64,000 nt of DNA from contig NZ_CP036274.1 in the NCBI RefSeq assembly GCF_007747655.1, positions 4,712,001 to 4,776,000 of the forward strand, read 5' to 3'. This DNA is from Anatilimnocola aggregata (GTDB taxonomy: Bacteria; Planctomycetota; Planctomycetia; Pirellulales; Pirellulaceae). Position numbers and translations under genes: made by a program. The notes beneath the pieces are model-generated. The model was not told the origin of the DNA. It saw only the letters and a program-made list of their open reading frames with translations, and did not search any database. Positions 8,291 through 16,884 of this stretch are shown here, in pieces (positions within the stretch are counted from its first letter, which is position 1; every line of letters begins with the position of its first letter).

Positions 8291-10555
8291 TTATCGCAAC
8301 GGCGGGTTACGGTTGAACTTCTGCGAAGGCAGACGAACACCGCGATAGAACACTTGATCGGCCTGCAAATTCACCGGCGGAACATAGCCGCGCTCGGCAG
8401 AGAACGTAACGACGTCGTCTTGATCGACACCGTCGCCACTGACTCCCAATCCCCCGTTCAATGTCGCCCCCACATACAGCGGCGTACTGCCGGGAAAAAA
8501 GACGACTCCATTTTGATTGGCGATGTTGTCTACGTCATGAAAGTTGCGGCCGGCGTGAAAAGAATCGAAGCCGAACACCGTTTGGAATTGCGACGCCAAC
8601 ATCGGCTGGCCAATATTCTCAGCAGTCTTGCGGTTGATTCGGGTCTTGCCGACACCAGTGGGGACTTCCACATCGTTTAAAATGCTGAAGATCGGCGGCA
8701 AACCGTCGATGCCTGCCGGATAACGCGGTGTGGCCAGAAAACGGAAGGTGCGATTCGTAAAAGCCAGACCTGTCGCCGGCACGAACAGATTCGTGCTCTT
8801 GGTGTTCGTGTAAAGATCGGGGCTGCCGACGACGCCGTTCGTCTTGGCCTTGTTTTTGGTCAGCTCGGCAACCGTGATCGAACCACGGGCCAGCAGCTGG
8901 TCATCATCGACGAGATCTTCGGGCTGAATGGCCGAAGCGTCGGCGTAATAGGCAGTATTGCGGGCCTTGGCGACCGCTACATCGATGGAGAATACCGTGG
9001 CATCCTTCATGCGGTACAAGCCCAGCACATTGCCATCACGATCGGCAATTGCAAAGACCATCGCCGTCGGCGCGCCGGGCTTGGCTGTGGCACCGGTGAG
9101 ATTCAGTCGAATCGCCGCGCGCGTTTTCTCCGCTTGGGCAATTCCCTGGGTGACAATTCGCTCGATGTCGGCCACCGTCAGCGAACTGGCCCCAGTTGGC
9201 GAGACGTGCGGCGTCACCAGCCAGCCGTCGGGCATGGTTTCTCCCGGCAGATATAGTTCGTTATCGGCAGGCGTAGCGGGGTTCATATCGGCCCCCGGAT
9301 CGACCACCTGATCCATGCCGCTGGTCCCATCACCGCCGACCATAACTTGCATGCCAATGCGCTGAATGGTTTCCACGCCCGGCAGTCGATTCTTGGCCGT
9401 TGGATTTGGCCCGACTAGTTCCAGTGTGACGCCAGCCAGGTCGATGCGACCTTGCTTGGCAAGTACGTCGTAACTGGGAAGCGCGGGGACACCGTTGATC
9501 GCGTTAATTTTTACCGACTGATTCTTGAGGGTCTTCAGTCCCGTTGCGCCACCAGCAGCGGCGAAGGCAATCCATTCTGCTTCGAGCACTTTGGGCGCGT
9601 TCAAGCGTTGTTCGTTGGTTTGTGGTTTCGCATTTTCGTTGGCGGCCTGCACAAAGCCCTGTTCAAACGTCGCATCGCCATTCATGCCGGGAAAAAAGAC
9701 GCCAATTCCCCCGACCACTACGGGCTTCCCGTTAATCACCTTCACCAGTGGAATTCCACCAGGCAACGTAGCGATGCCGCGCGACTGAGCATAATCCAAG
9801 CGATTCGACTGGAAACCGTAAGACTCGGGTGCTTCGAGTAATTTCCCGGCCGGCACAAAAGCAGGATCGACATTGAACCGGCTCATCAGGTTGATATCGT
9901 CGGCGCTCCCCTTCACGCCATCGAGTCCCGGGTGAACGATACTATCGCGACTCTGCCGTTCGATGCCGAACAAATCGACCGGCGGCGTATTCTTTACACC
10001 TTGCGGAAAGTGACCGCCGACACCAATGGGCGCGACAAACCCCGGACCAAAGGTGCGGGCGGTGGGGTCGGCATCGTCAAACGGATTGTTCACCAGCGGA
10101 TCTGGGACGTTGGGATTCGACTGCACTTCCCGCTGTGTGACGGTCGACTGGCTCAGATTGCGAACGGTCCGCGAAGTAAGCGGCGCTTGATCGTTGGCAA
10201 AGAAGGCCGCCGTGCGGGCTTTGGCCACTGCACCATCGATGGCGAAGATTTGCAGCGCTTCGTCGGTAATGTTGTCGAGAACATCTTGTTCGAGACGAAC
10301 ACCCAAAATGTGGCCACCCCGGTCAACGACTGCGATGATTGCATCTTCCGAGTTCGATGCTGCCGCTGCTCGCGCCAGCAATACCTGCACTTCGGTTTCG
10401 GTAATGGTGTCGAGCGTCTTGTCGAGTTGCAGCTGAGCTAGCACTGCAGGCGAATCGGGCAGCGGCATTCCCGCCATCAATTCGCGCCGTTCGAGGCACT
10501 CCAAACCAAGCCGTCGCCCCGCACGCTTCGAACCGTAAACCTCACTCGCCAACAT
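8291..10555 (-). CDS. LEPR-XLL protein with two GlcG/HbpS-like haem-binding domains
   Basis: A 754-residue protein. Residues 18-28 (LECLERRELMA) match the planctomycete LEPR-XLL N-terminal motif of exported proteins. Two GlcG/HbpS-type (DUF336) domains follow, one at about 45-150 (AIIAVVDRGGHILG...AVAKARTAAFFA) and one at about 490-600 (AMVFAIADRDGNVLG...AVAKARNTAYYA), separated by a long Gly/Pro-rich linker. HbpS family members bind haem or sense redox state, while others have unknown substrates. The gene lies between two multihaem cytochrome clusters, which makes a haem-related or redox-related role plausible but unproven. A GAAGGGA stretch precedes the start codon. Its 5' end is divergent from the porin-like gene. 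Confidence 0.75.
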   Translation of the reverse strand: MLASEVYGSKRAGRRLGLECLERRELMAGMPLPDSPAVLAQLQLDKTLDTITETEVQVLLARAAAASNSEDAIIAVVDRGGHILGVRLEQDVLDNITDEALQIFAIDGAVAKARTAAFFANDQAPLTSRTVRNLSQSTVTQREVQSNPNVPDPLVNNPFDDADPTARTFGPGFVAPIGVGGHFPQGVKNTPPVDLFGIERQSRDSIVHPGLDGVKGSADDINLMSRFNVDPAFVPAGKLLEAPESYGFQSNRLDYAQSRGIATLPGGIPLVKVINGKPVVVGGIGVFFPGMNGDATFEQGFVQAANENAKPQTNEQRLNAPKVLEAEWIAFAAAGGATGLKTLKNQSVKINAINGVPALPSYDVLAKQGRIDLAGVTLELVGPNPTAKNRLPGVETIQRIGMQVMVGGDGTSGMDQVVDPGADMNPATPADNELYLPGETMPDGWLVTPHVSPTGASSLTVADIERIVTQGIAQAEKTRAAIRLNLTGATAKPGAPTAMVFAIADRDGNVLGLYRMKDATVFSIDVAVAKARNTAYYADASAIQPEDLVDDDQLLARGSITVAELTKNKAKTNGVVGSPDLYTNTKSTNLFVPATGLAFTNRTFRFLATPRYPAGIDGLPPIFSILNDVEVPTGVGKTRINRKTAENIGQPMLASQFQTVFGFDSFHAGRNFHDVDNIANQNGVVFFPGSTPLYVGATLNGGLGVSGDGVDQDDVVTFSAERGYVPPVNLQADQVFYRGVRLPSQKFNRNPPLR

Positions 10556-10774
10556 CTTTACAAGTTCCCTTCACTGCAGGCTCAGCCGAATCTGGTCATC
10601 GTAGTTCTGGAGTGCTGGCAACGCGAGCGTTTGGTCAGTGAGCGCATGGGCTATGGCCGACTTCGGCCGAGCTTGACTCAAACTAACTATCGGCCCCGCA
10701 ATCTCTTTAATTGATCTTATCGGGGGACATTACAGTCGATATAACCGCTACGTTTTACCACCGTCTTTACTGGT

Positions 10775-12769
10775 TTGAGTATCAGCACTTACGCTTCGGG
10801 CTGCCGCTCCGCTGGTGTTACCTTGAACCATCTTCATGGAGCCACCTCGCTGTCAGGGCTTCGTCGCGGGCTCTACAGCTCGCGCTGGTTCCTAGCACTG
10901 CGCGCGGTCGCCGTGCTGGCTTTCTTCCTTGGTGGAATTGCGGCGAAGCAAACCCATGCGCAGGAAGTTCTTCCTCCCACGCCGCCCATGCTGATTCGTC
11001 CGCCCGTTCTCAGCGGGCCGCAGTTGACTCAGCCGACCACGCCCGACTTTGTTCCGCTGCCTCACTTCATCGAAGAGCCCGACCTGCTGTTGCAGTGGCC
11101 CGTCGATCCGCCCCTCGGCTATACCGGCCCTTCGGGCATTCGTCCCGAAGAGCCGCAACTCGATAGCCATTTTGTTCCGCTGGCCGATCGCTGGCGCAGC
11201 GGCTTTCCCGAGTGGGATCGCTACGACAAGGGTCATCCCGCGCAAGACGAGTATCCGTTTGTCGAAGGGAGCAAGTGGGATCCTTATCACCAGAACTTCC
11301 TCAAGGGTGACTATCCCATTCTTGGTCAGCACAACTTTTTCATCCTCACTGCGACCGAAAATCTGCTGCTCGAAGCGCGCCAGGTTCCCACTCCGAACAC
11401 TCCCTTCGAAAGTACGCCCGATCCCGGCAGCGAAGAGTTTTTCGGCGATCCCGACCAGTACTTCATGAACAATAACCTGTTGATCTCCACCGAGTGGAAT
11501 CACGGCGATGCGGGTTTCAAGCCAGCCGACTGGCGCGTGAAGCTAACGAACATTTTCAACATCAACCACCTGGTCGCCGATGAATACGGCGTTGTCAGTC
11601 CCGATGTGCGCAAAGGTACCGGACGATTTCGCGAACGATACGCACTGGAGGAATGGATATTCGAAACGAAGCTCGCCGACTTCGGTCCCGATTACGACTT
11701 CGTATCCGCCCGCGCCGGTTCGCAGTTCTTTGCCAGCGATTTCCGCGGCTTCATCTTCGCCGACGTCAACCGCGCCTTTCGCCTGTTCGGCACGCGTTTC
11801 TCGAATCGCGATCAGTTCAACCTGATCTATTTCGATCAGACCGAAAAAGACACCAATAGCCTGCTGAACACGTTTGACGACCGCCATCAAAACACGCTTA
11901 TCGCCAATTACTATCGCCAGGATTTCATCTGGCCCGGTTACACGGTCTCGTGCAGTTACCACTACAACCGCGACCAGGCCAGCGTCGAGTTCGATAAGAA
12001 CGGCTTCCTCGTGCGGCCCGATCCGGTAGGAGTTTTCGCCGAACACGAAGTGAACTCGCACTACTTGGGCTTTGCCGGCGATGGGCACATCAATCGCGTC
12101 AACATCTCGCACGCGTTCTATTGGGCGCTCGGCAAAGACGAGCTAAATCCGCTGGCCGGCAGACCGGTGAATATTAACGCTCAAATGGCAGCGCTCGAGC
12201 TCTCGTACGACCGCGATTGGATTCGCTTTCGCACGTCCTACTTCTTCGCCTCGGGCGACGACAACATCTTCGATGGCGAAGGGACCGGTTTCGACACCAT
12301 CTTCGACAATCCGAACTTTGCCGGTGGTCAGTTCAGCTATTGGCAACGGCAAACGATCAAGCTCTTCGGCGTGAACCTGACCAACCGCATGAGTCTGGTC
12401 CCCGATTTACGCTCGAGCAAGTTCCAAGGGCAAACCAACTTTGTGAACCCGGGCCTACATCTTTTTAACATGGGTTACGACGCGGAACTGACACCCAAGC
12501 TGCGGTCGATCAACAACGTGAACTTCCTCTGGTTTGATCAGACCGAAGTCCTCGAGCAGTTTGTCTTTCAGCCCAACATCAACGCGTTCATTGGTGCCGA
12601 CGTGAGCACCGGCGTCGAATATCGCCCACTGCTGAACAATAACATCATCTTTGTGGGCGGAATCTCGATGCTCATTCCGGGACCGGGCTTCGACGATTTG
12701 TACGCACCCCTCGATGGCCAGGCCAACACGCTGGTGGCCGGCTTCGCCAACTTAGCTTTGACCTATTAA
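10775..12769 (+). CDS. Probable outer-membrane beta-barrel (porin-like) protein
   Basis: About 664 residues. No ATG is available: an in-frame stop lies at 10742, and the first candidate is TTG at 10775 (a second TTG would start at NHLHG). The N-terminus has a signal-peptide-like hydrophobic stretch ending near THAQ. The rest has alternating hydrophobic/polar strands rich in Tyr, Phe, Asn and Asp, no cysteine-haem motifs, and ends in LALTY, a terminal aromatic residue as in BAM-recognised barrels. It resembles large planctomycete DUF1302-like porins in character; no exact family is assigned. Its stop is 5 bp before the decahaem LVIVD cytochrome gene, so the two are almost certainly co-transcribed and may form a porin-cytochrome unit. 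Confidence 0.65.
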   Translation: MSISTYASGCRSAGVTLNHLHGATSLSGLRRGLYSSRWFLALRAVAVLAFFLGGIAAKQTHAQEVLPPTPPMLIRPPVLSGPQLTQPTTPDFVPLPHFIEEPDLLLQWPVDPPLGYTGPSGIRPEEPQLDSHFVPLADRWRSGFPEWDRYDKGHPAQDEYPFVEGSKWDPYHQNFLKGDYPILGQHNFFILTATENLLLEARQVPTPNTPFESTPDPGSEEFFGDPDQYFMNNNLLISTEWNHGDAGFKPADWRVKLTNIFNINHLVADEYGVVSPDVRKGTGRFRERYALEEWIFETKLADFGPDYDFVSARAGSQFFASDFRGFIFADVNRAFRLFGTRFSNRDQFNLIYFDQTEKDTNSLLNTFDDRHQNTLIANYYRQDFIWPGYTVSCSYHYNRDQASVEFDKNGFLVRPDPVGVFAEHEVNSHYLGFAGDGHINRVNISHAFYWALGKDELNPLAGRPVNINAQMAALELSYDRDWIRFRTSYFFASGDDNIFDGEGTGFDTIFDNPNFAGGQFSYWQRQTIKLFGVNLTNRMSLVPDLRSSKFQGQTNFVNPGLHLFNMGYDAELTPKLRSINNVNFLWFDQTEVLEQFVFQPNINAFIGADVSTGVEYRPLLNNNIIFVGGISMLIPGPGFDDLYAPLDGQANTLVAGFANLALTY

Positions 12770-12774
12770 CAAAT

Positions 12775-15700
12775 ATGCGTATGCCTTGCTGGAACACAAC
12801 TCGCATCGCCGCACCTTGGCTAGGCCTTGCCTGCTGCCTGCTGACAGCCAACGTTCAGGCCCAAGTGTCGCCCCCCGGTGGTGAGGATCTATATCGTCAA
12901 ACGGCCGACGACGCCCACCGCAAAAGTGCCAGCTGCGTGAAGTGCCACACCGGCGTACACGACATGCATGCCAAGCCGACCGTCAAGCTGGGCTGCATCG
13001 ATTGCCATGGCGGCGATGCCAACTGCGACAACAAAGAAGGTGCCCACGTTCGGCCGAAGTTTCCCGAAATGTGGCCCACTTCGGCGAACCCCGTCCGCTC
13101 GTACACGCTGTTGAATCATGAGAGCCCAGAGTTCGTGCGGTTTGTGAATCCCGGCGACCTGCGCGTCGCCCACATCAGCTGCGGCAGTTGCCATCCGCAG
13201 GAAGTGCTGCAAGTGCGCAAGAGCATGATGACCCACGGCTGCATGCTGTGGGGCGCTGCTCTCTACAACAACGGGGCGGTTCCCCACAAAGCGTCGCGCT
13301 ATGGCGAAAGCTATACCATGCATGGCACGCCTCAGCGCATGCAGAACGTCTGGAAGCCCGAAGAAGTGCCGCAGATCGCCCGCGACTTGCGCGAAAAGGC
13401 GATGGTCCTCTATCTTGATCCGCTCCCACGGTTCGAGATCAGTCAGCCGGGCAATATCCTCCGCGTGTTCGAGCAAGGAGGCCGCTTTCGCCCCGAGGTC
13501 GGCATTCCCGAACTGGGCGAAGAACCGGGCCGCCCGCGCACGCGCCTCAGTACGCGTGGTTTGGGAACCGAGAACCGGACCGATCCCGTGTTCATTGGCC
13601 TGCAGAAGACTCGACTCCTCGACCCGACGCTCAACTTTCTCGGCACCAACGATCACTCTGGCGACTACCGCAGCAGTGGTTGCAGCGGCTGCCACGTGGT
13701 CTACGCCAACGATCGCTCGCCGGTTCATTCCGGCCCCTATGCCCGCTTTGGCAAAAGTGCATTTGCCGCTCCCGAGCCCGACCTCAACGGGCCGAATCAA
13801 TTCGTCACCAACGTCGATCCCACCATTCCCAAGGATGAGCGCGGCCACCCGATCGCGCATCGCTTTACCACGGCAGTTGCCACCAGCCAGTGCATCGTCT
13901 GCCACATTCATCCCGGCACGAACGTACTGAACACCTACATCGGCTTCATGTGGTGGGATAACGAATCCGATGGCGAACTGATGTACCCGCGCGAGCAAAA
14001 GAATCCAACGAGCGAAGAGCTCGCGCAATCGCAAATGTCGAATCCCGACGAGACCGCCGCGCGCGGCAATTGGTCCGATCCGAACTTCCTGGAGCGCGTC
14101 GCCGAGCTCAATCAAATCGCACGGCATAACCAGTTCGCCGATTTCAATGGTCACGGTTGGGTCTTTCGCGCCGTCTTTAAGAAAGACCGCCAAGGGCGGC
14201 TGCTCGATCCTTTCGGCAAGCCGGTTGAAAACCTTACTACCGAGAAACTGCGGGCCGCCGTGGTACAGCCCGAAGAGCAATACGTCCCACCGATCATCAC
14301 TCCGGAACCGCAACAAGTCTGGCCCGATCCGGCTCGTCAGCAAACACTAGCCAGCAGCAAGAGCTGTGCGGACATGCCCGTACACCTGATGGACATTCAT
14401 CAAGAAAAAGGGATGCATTGCGTCGATTGCCACTTTGTGCAAGACGCTCACGGCAACACCAAGTTGTATGGCGAAGTGCGCGCTGCCATTGAAATCACTT
14501 GCATCGACTGTCACGGCCCCGCCGACAAAACCGTGATGCAGCGGCTGCACGAAGGAAAAGGAATGCGCACCAGCGGTCCCGCAGCGGAGCCCGCTTCCGC
14601 CAAGAATCCGCGCGGCGGTCGCGACCTGATGGCGCTGCGCACCCCCGATGGCCGGCCGCGGTTCGAAGTCCGCCCCGTTACCCGTCCCGATGGCCGCCGC
14701 GAACTAGCGCTCATTCAGCGGGCAATGGTGGAAGCAGGCCGCGAGTGGGAAGTGAAACAAACGGCCGATACGACAAACCCGACCAGCTACAACTACAACC
14801 AAAAGTCGCACATGGCCAAGACCGTGCGCTGGAGTGAACTCGACGGCAAACTCACCTGGGGGGGCGTGGTCCAGGAACTGGTCGATGCGAACGGCAAGAA
14901 GGTCGAAGTCGTCGATCAAAAGCCCTGCGCGCATCAAAGTGGCAATATGAGCTGCATGACGTGCCATTCGTCGTGGAATCCCAGTTGCTTCGGCTGCCAT
15001 CTGCCGCAAAAGGCGAACAAGAAGGCACCTGCGTTGCACAACGAAGGAGACGTCTCGCGCAACCTGGTCGCTTACAATTTTCAAACTCTTCGCGACGATG
15101 TCTATATGCTCGCCCGCGACGGCCTGGCGACTGGCAACAAGATCAACCCTGCGCGCTCTTCGTGCGCGATCCACGTCACTTCGTACAACGGCAATCGCGA
15201 ATCGATCTATCACCAGCAGCAGACCATCTCGGGGAGCGGCATGAGTGGGATCGCCTTCAGCACGAATGTGCCCCACACGGTGCGCGGTGCTCATCCCAAT
15301 CTGCGCGGCGTTGTTCCTGCCGGCGCTTCAGAAACCAAGATGTGCACTGACTGTCACGTCTCGGTGAACAACGACAACAACGCGATTATGGCCCAGCTGT
15401 TGATGCAGGGGACCAATTACACCAACTTCATGGGGCGCTATTGCTGGATTGCCGCGGGCGAACATGGCCTGGAAGCAGCGGTCGTCACCGAGCAGAACGA
15501 ACCCCAAGCCGTGATCGGCAGTTCGTTGCATCGCATTGCCTTTCCCGACCATTTCAAAAAGCATGTCGAGCACGACTTGGAACTGGAACACGCTCACGAG
15601 CATCCCGGGCTCGATGTGCTCGAGCAACTCAGGCGGCCCATGCGTAAGCCGGAAGTGTTGATGGTTCAGCCGCGCGGCGAATATCTGTATGCCGCTTGCG

Positions 15701-16884
15701 GACCCGATGGCTTCCGCGCGTTCGATATCGCATTTATCGACGACAAGGCGTTTTCGGAGCGAATTACTACGGCACCGGTTTCGCCGCTGGGGCAGCGCCT
15801 GCATGTGCCCACCAAGTATGCCACCGCAATCGCCGCACCGAGTACGCTCGCGCCCGATCCGACACGCGTGCAGCCGCCAGAGAATCACGAACAGCCGGTT
15901 CATCCGCTCTATGCCTACATTTATGTCACCGACAAGTACGAAGGACTGATTCTCGTCGGCGCGGGCACGCTGCTTGACGGCAATCCGCTCAACAATTTTC
16001 TAGAGCGGGCCGTTACGTTCAATCCCGATGGCATTCTGTGCGGCGCGCGAAACATCACGATCGTCGGGCACTACGCCTACATCTGCTGCGATGCCGGGCT
16101 GGTCGTGGTTACGCTTGAAGATCCCAAGACTCCCAAAGTCACGGCCGTCATTGGGCACGAAACGCTGGAGCATCCGGTCGCCGTGCAGGTGCAGTTTCGC
16201 TATGCCTTCGTGTGCGATGAACATAAGGGGCTGCACATCTTCGATGTGACCAACCTTCATACGCCGGTACACAAGGGTCTGCTGCACATGGAAGAATGCA
16301 AGAACGTCTATGTTGCCCGCACCTATGCCTACGTGGCCGCGGGCAAGCATGGCTTGCACGTTGTCGATGTCACGCGTCCCGAACAGCCCGTGCTCGACCA
16401 GGTGTTCGATGCCGGCGGCTGCTTGAATGAAGTCCACGACGTGAAGCTCGGCATCACTTACACCAGTGAGTTTGCCTACTTAGCCGACGGTCAGAACGGT
16501 CTGCGCGTGGTGCAACTTACTTCGCCCGATACGCCCGGCAATGCCGGCTTCAGCCCGCGACCGACGCCGCAGCTTGTCGCCACTTATAAGCTGCCGAAAG
16601 GTGGCCACGCCCTGGCCATTGGCGAGGCGCTCGACCGCGATCGAGCGGTTGATGAATCGGGAAGTCAGATCGCCGTCTTCGGGCGCGTTGGCGCGCGGCC
16701 ACTCAACTGGGAAGAGCAGACTCGCATGCATCGTCGCCTTGGCCCGTTGCATCCCACGCGCGCCGGGGAAGTCTGGCAAGTCAGCGACGATCCGCTCGAT
16801 ACGCGGATTTACAACTTTCCACCGGCGCTGGGCCAGGTGCGAATGGCGATGCCCTTACTGGGGCCGTGGCCGCAGCGGCGGTAG
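12775..16884 (+). CDS. Decahaem cytochrome c with C-terminal LVIVD beta-propeller
   Basis: A 1369-residue exported protein with a Sec signal peptide (cleavage near VQAQ, about residue 30). Ten CXXCH motifs lie between about 54 and 857 (CVKCH, CIDCH, CGSCH, CSGCH, CIVCH, CVDCH, CIDCH, CMTCH, CFGCH, CTDCH). From about 959 to 1249 there are at least five LVIVD-type repeats (for example YAYVAAGKHGLHVVDV and FAYLADGQNGLRVVQL), a fold that forms propellers on cell-surface proteins. The size and the upstream porin-like gene suggest a periplasmic or surface electron carrier. Its last 30 bp overlap the 3' end of the convergent cytochrome gene. The substrate is unknown; surface electron transfer is inference. 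Confidence 0.88.
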   Translation: MRMPCWNTTRIAAPWLGLACCLLTANVQAQVSPPGGEDLYRQTADDAHRKSASCVKCHTGVHDMHAKPTVKLGCIDCHGGDANCDNKEGAHVRPKFPEMWPTSANPVRSYTLLNHESPEFVRFVNPGDLRVAHISCGSCHPQEVLQVRKSMMTHGCMLWGAALYNNGAVPHKASRYGESYTMHGTPQRMQNVWKPEEVPQIARDLREKAMVLYLDPLPRFEISQPGNILRVFEQGGRFRPEVGIPELGEEPGRPRTRLSTRGLGTENRTDPVFIGLQKTRLLDPTLNFLGTNDHSGDYRSSGCSGCHVVYANDRSPVHSGPYARFGKSAFAAPEPDLNGPNQFVTNVDPTIPKDERGHPIAHRFTTAVATSQCIVCHIHPGTNVLNTYIGFMWWDNESDGELMYPREQKNPTSEELAQSQMSNPDETAARGNWSDPNFLERVAELNQIARHNQFADFNGHGWVFRAVFKKDRQGRLLDPFGKPVENLTTEKLRAAVVQPEEQYVPPIITPEPQQVWPDPARQQTLASSKSCADMPVHLMDIHQEKGMHCVDCHFVQDAHGNTKLYGEVRAAIEITCIDCHGPADKTVMQRLHEGKGMRTSGPAAEPASAKNPRGGRDLMALRTPDGRPRFEVRPVTRPDGRRELALIQRAMVEAGREWEVKQTADTTNPTSYNYNQKSHMAKTVRWSELDGKLTWGGVVQELVDANGKKVEVVDQKPCAHQSGNMSCMTCHSSWNPSCFGCHLPQKANKKAPALHNEGDVSRNLVAYNFQTLRDDVYMLARDGLATGNKINPARSSCAIHVTSYNGNRESIYHQQQTISGSGMSGIAFSTNVPHTVRGAHPNLRGVVPAGASETKMCTDCHVSVNNDNNAIMAQLLMQGTNYTNFMGRYCWIAAGEHGLEAAVVTEQNEPQAVIGSSLHRIAFPDHFKKHVEHDLELEHAHEHPGLDVLEQLRRPMRKPEVLMVQPRGEYLYAACGPDGFRAFDIAFIDDKAFSERITTAPVSPLGQRLHVPTKYATAIAAPSTLAPDPTRVQPPENHEQPVHPLYAYIYVTDKYEGLILVGAGTLLDGNPLNNFLERAVTFNPDGILCGARNITIVGHYAYICCDAGLVVVTLEDPKTPKVTAVIGHETLEHPVAVQVQFRYAFVCDEHKGLHIFDVTNLHTPVHKGLLHMEECKNVYVARTYAYVAAGKHGLHVVDVTRPEQPVLDQVFDAGGCLNEVHDVKLGITYTSEFAYLADGQNGLRVVQLTSPDTPGNAGFSPRPTPQLVATYKLPKGGHALAIGEALDRDRAVDESGSQIAVFGRVGARPLNWEEQTRMHRRLGPLHPTRAGEVWQVSDDPLDTRIYNFPPALGQVRMAMPLLGPWPQRR

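Noticed and set aside
12889-14343. A 484-codon - strand frame inside the decahaem LVIVD gene
   Set aside because: The + strand carries ten haem motifs and LVIVD repeats; the antisense frame is a product of codon bias in GC-rich DNA.
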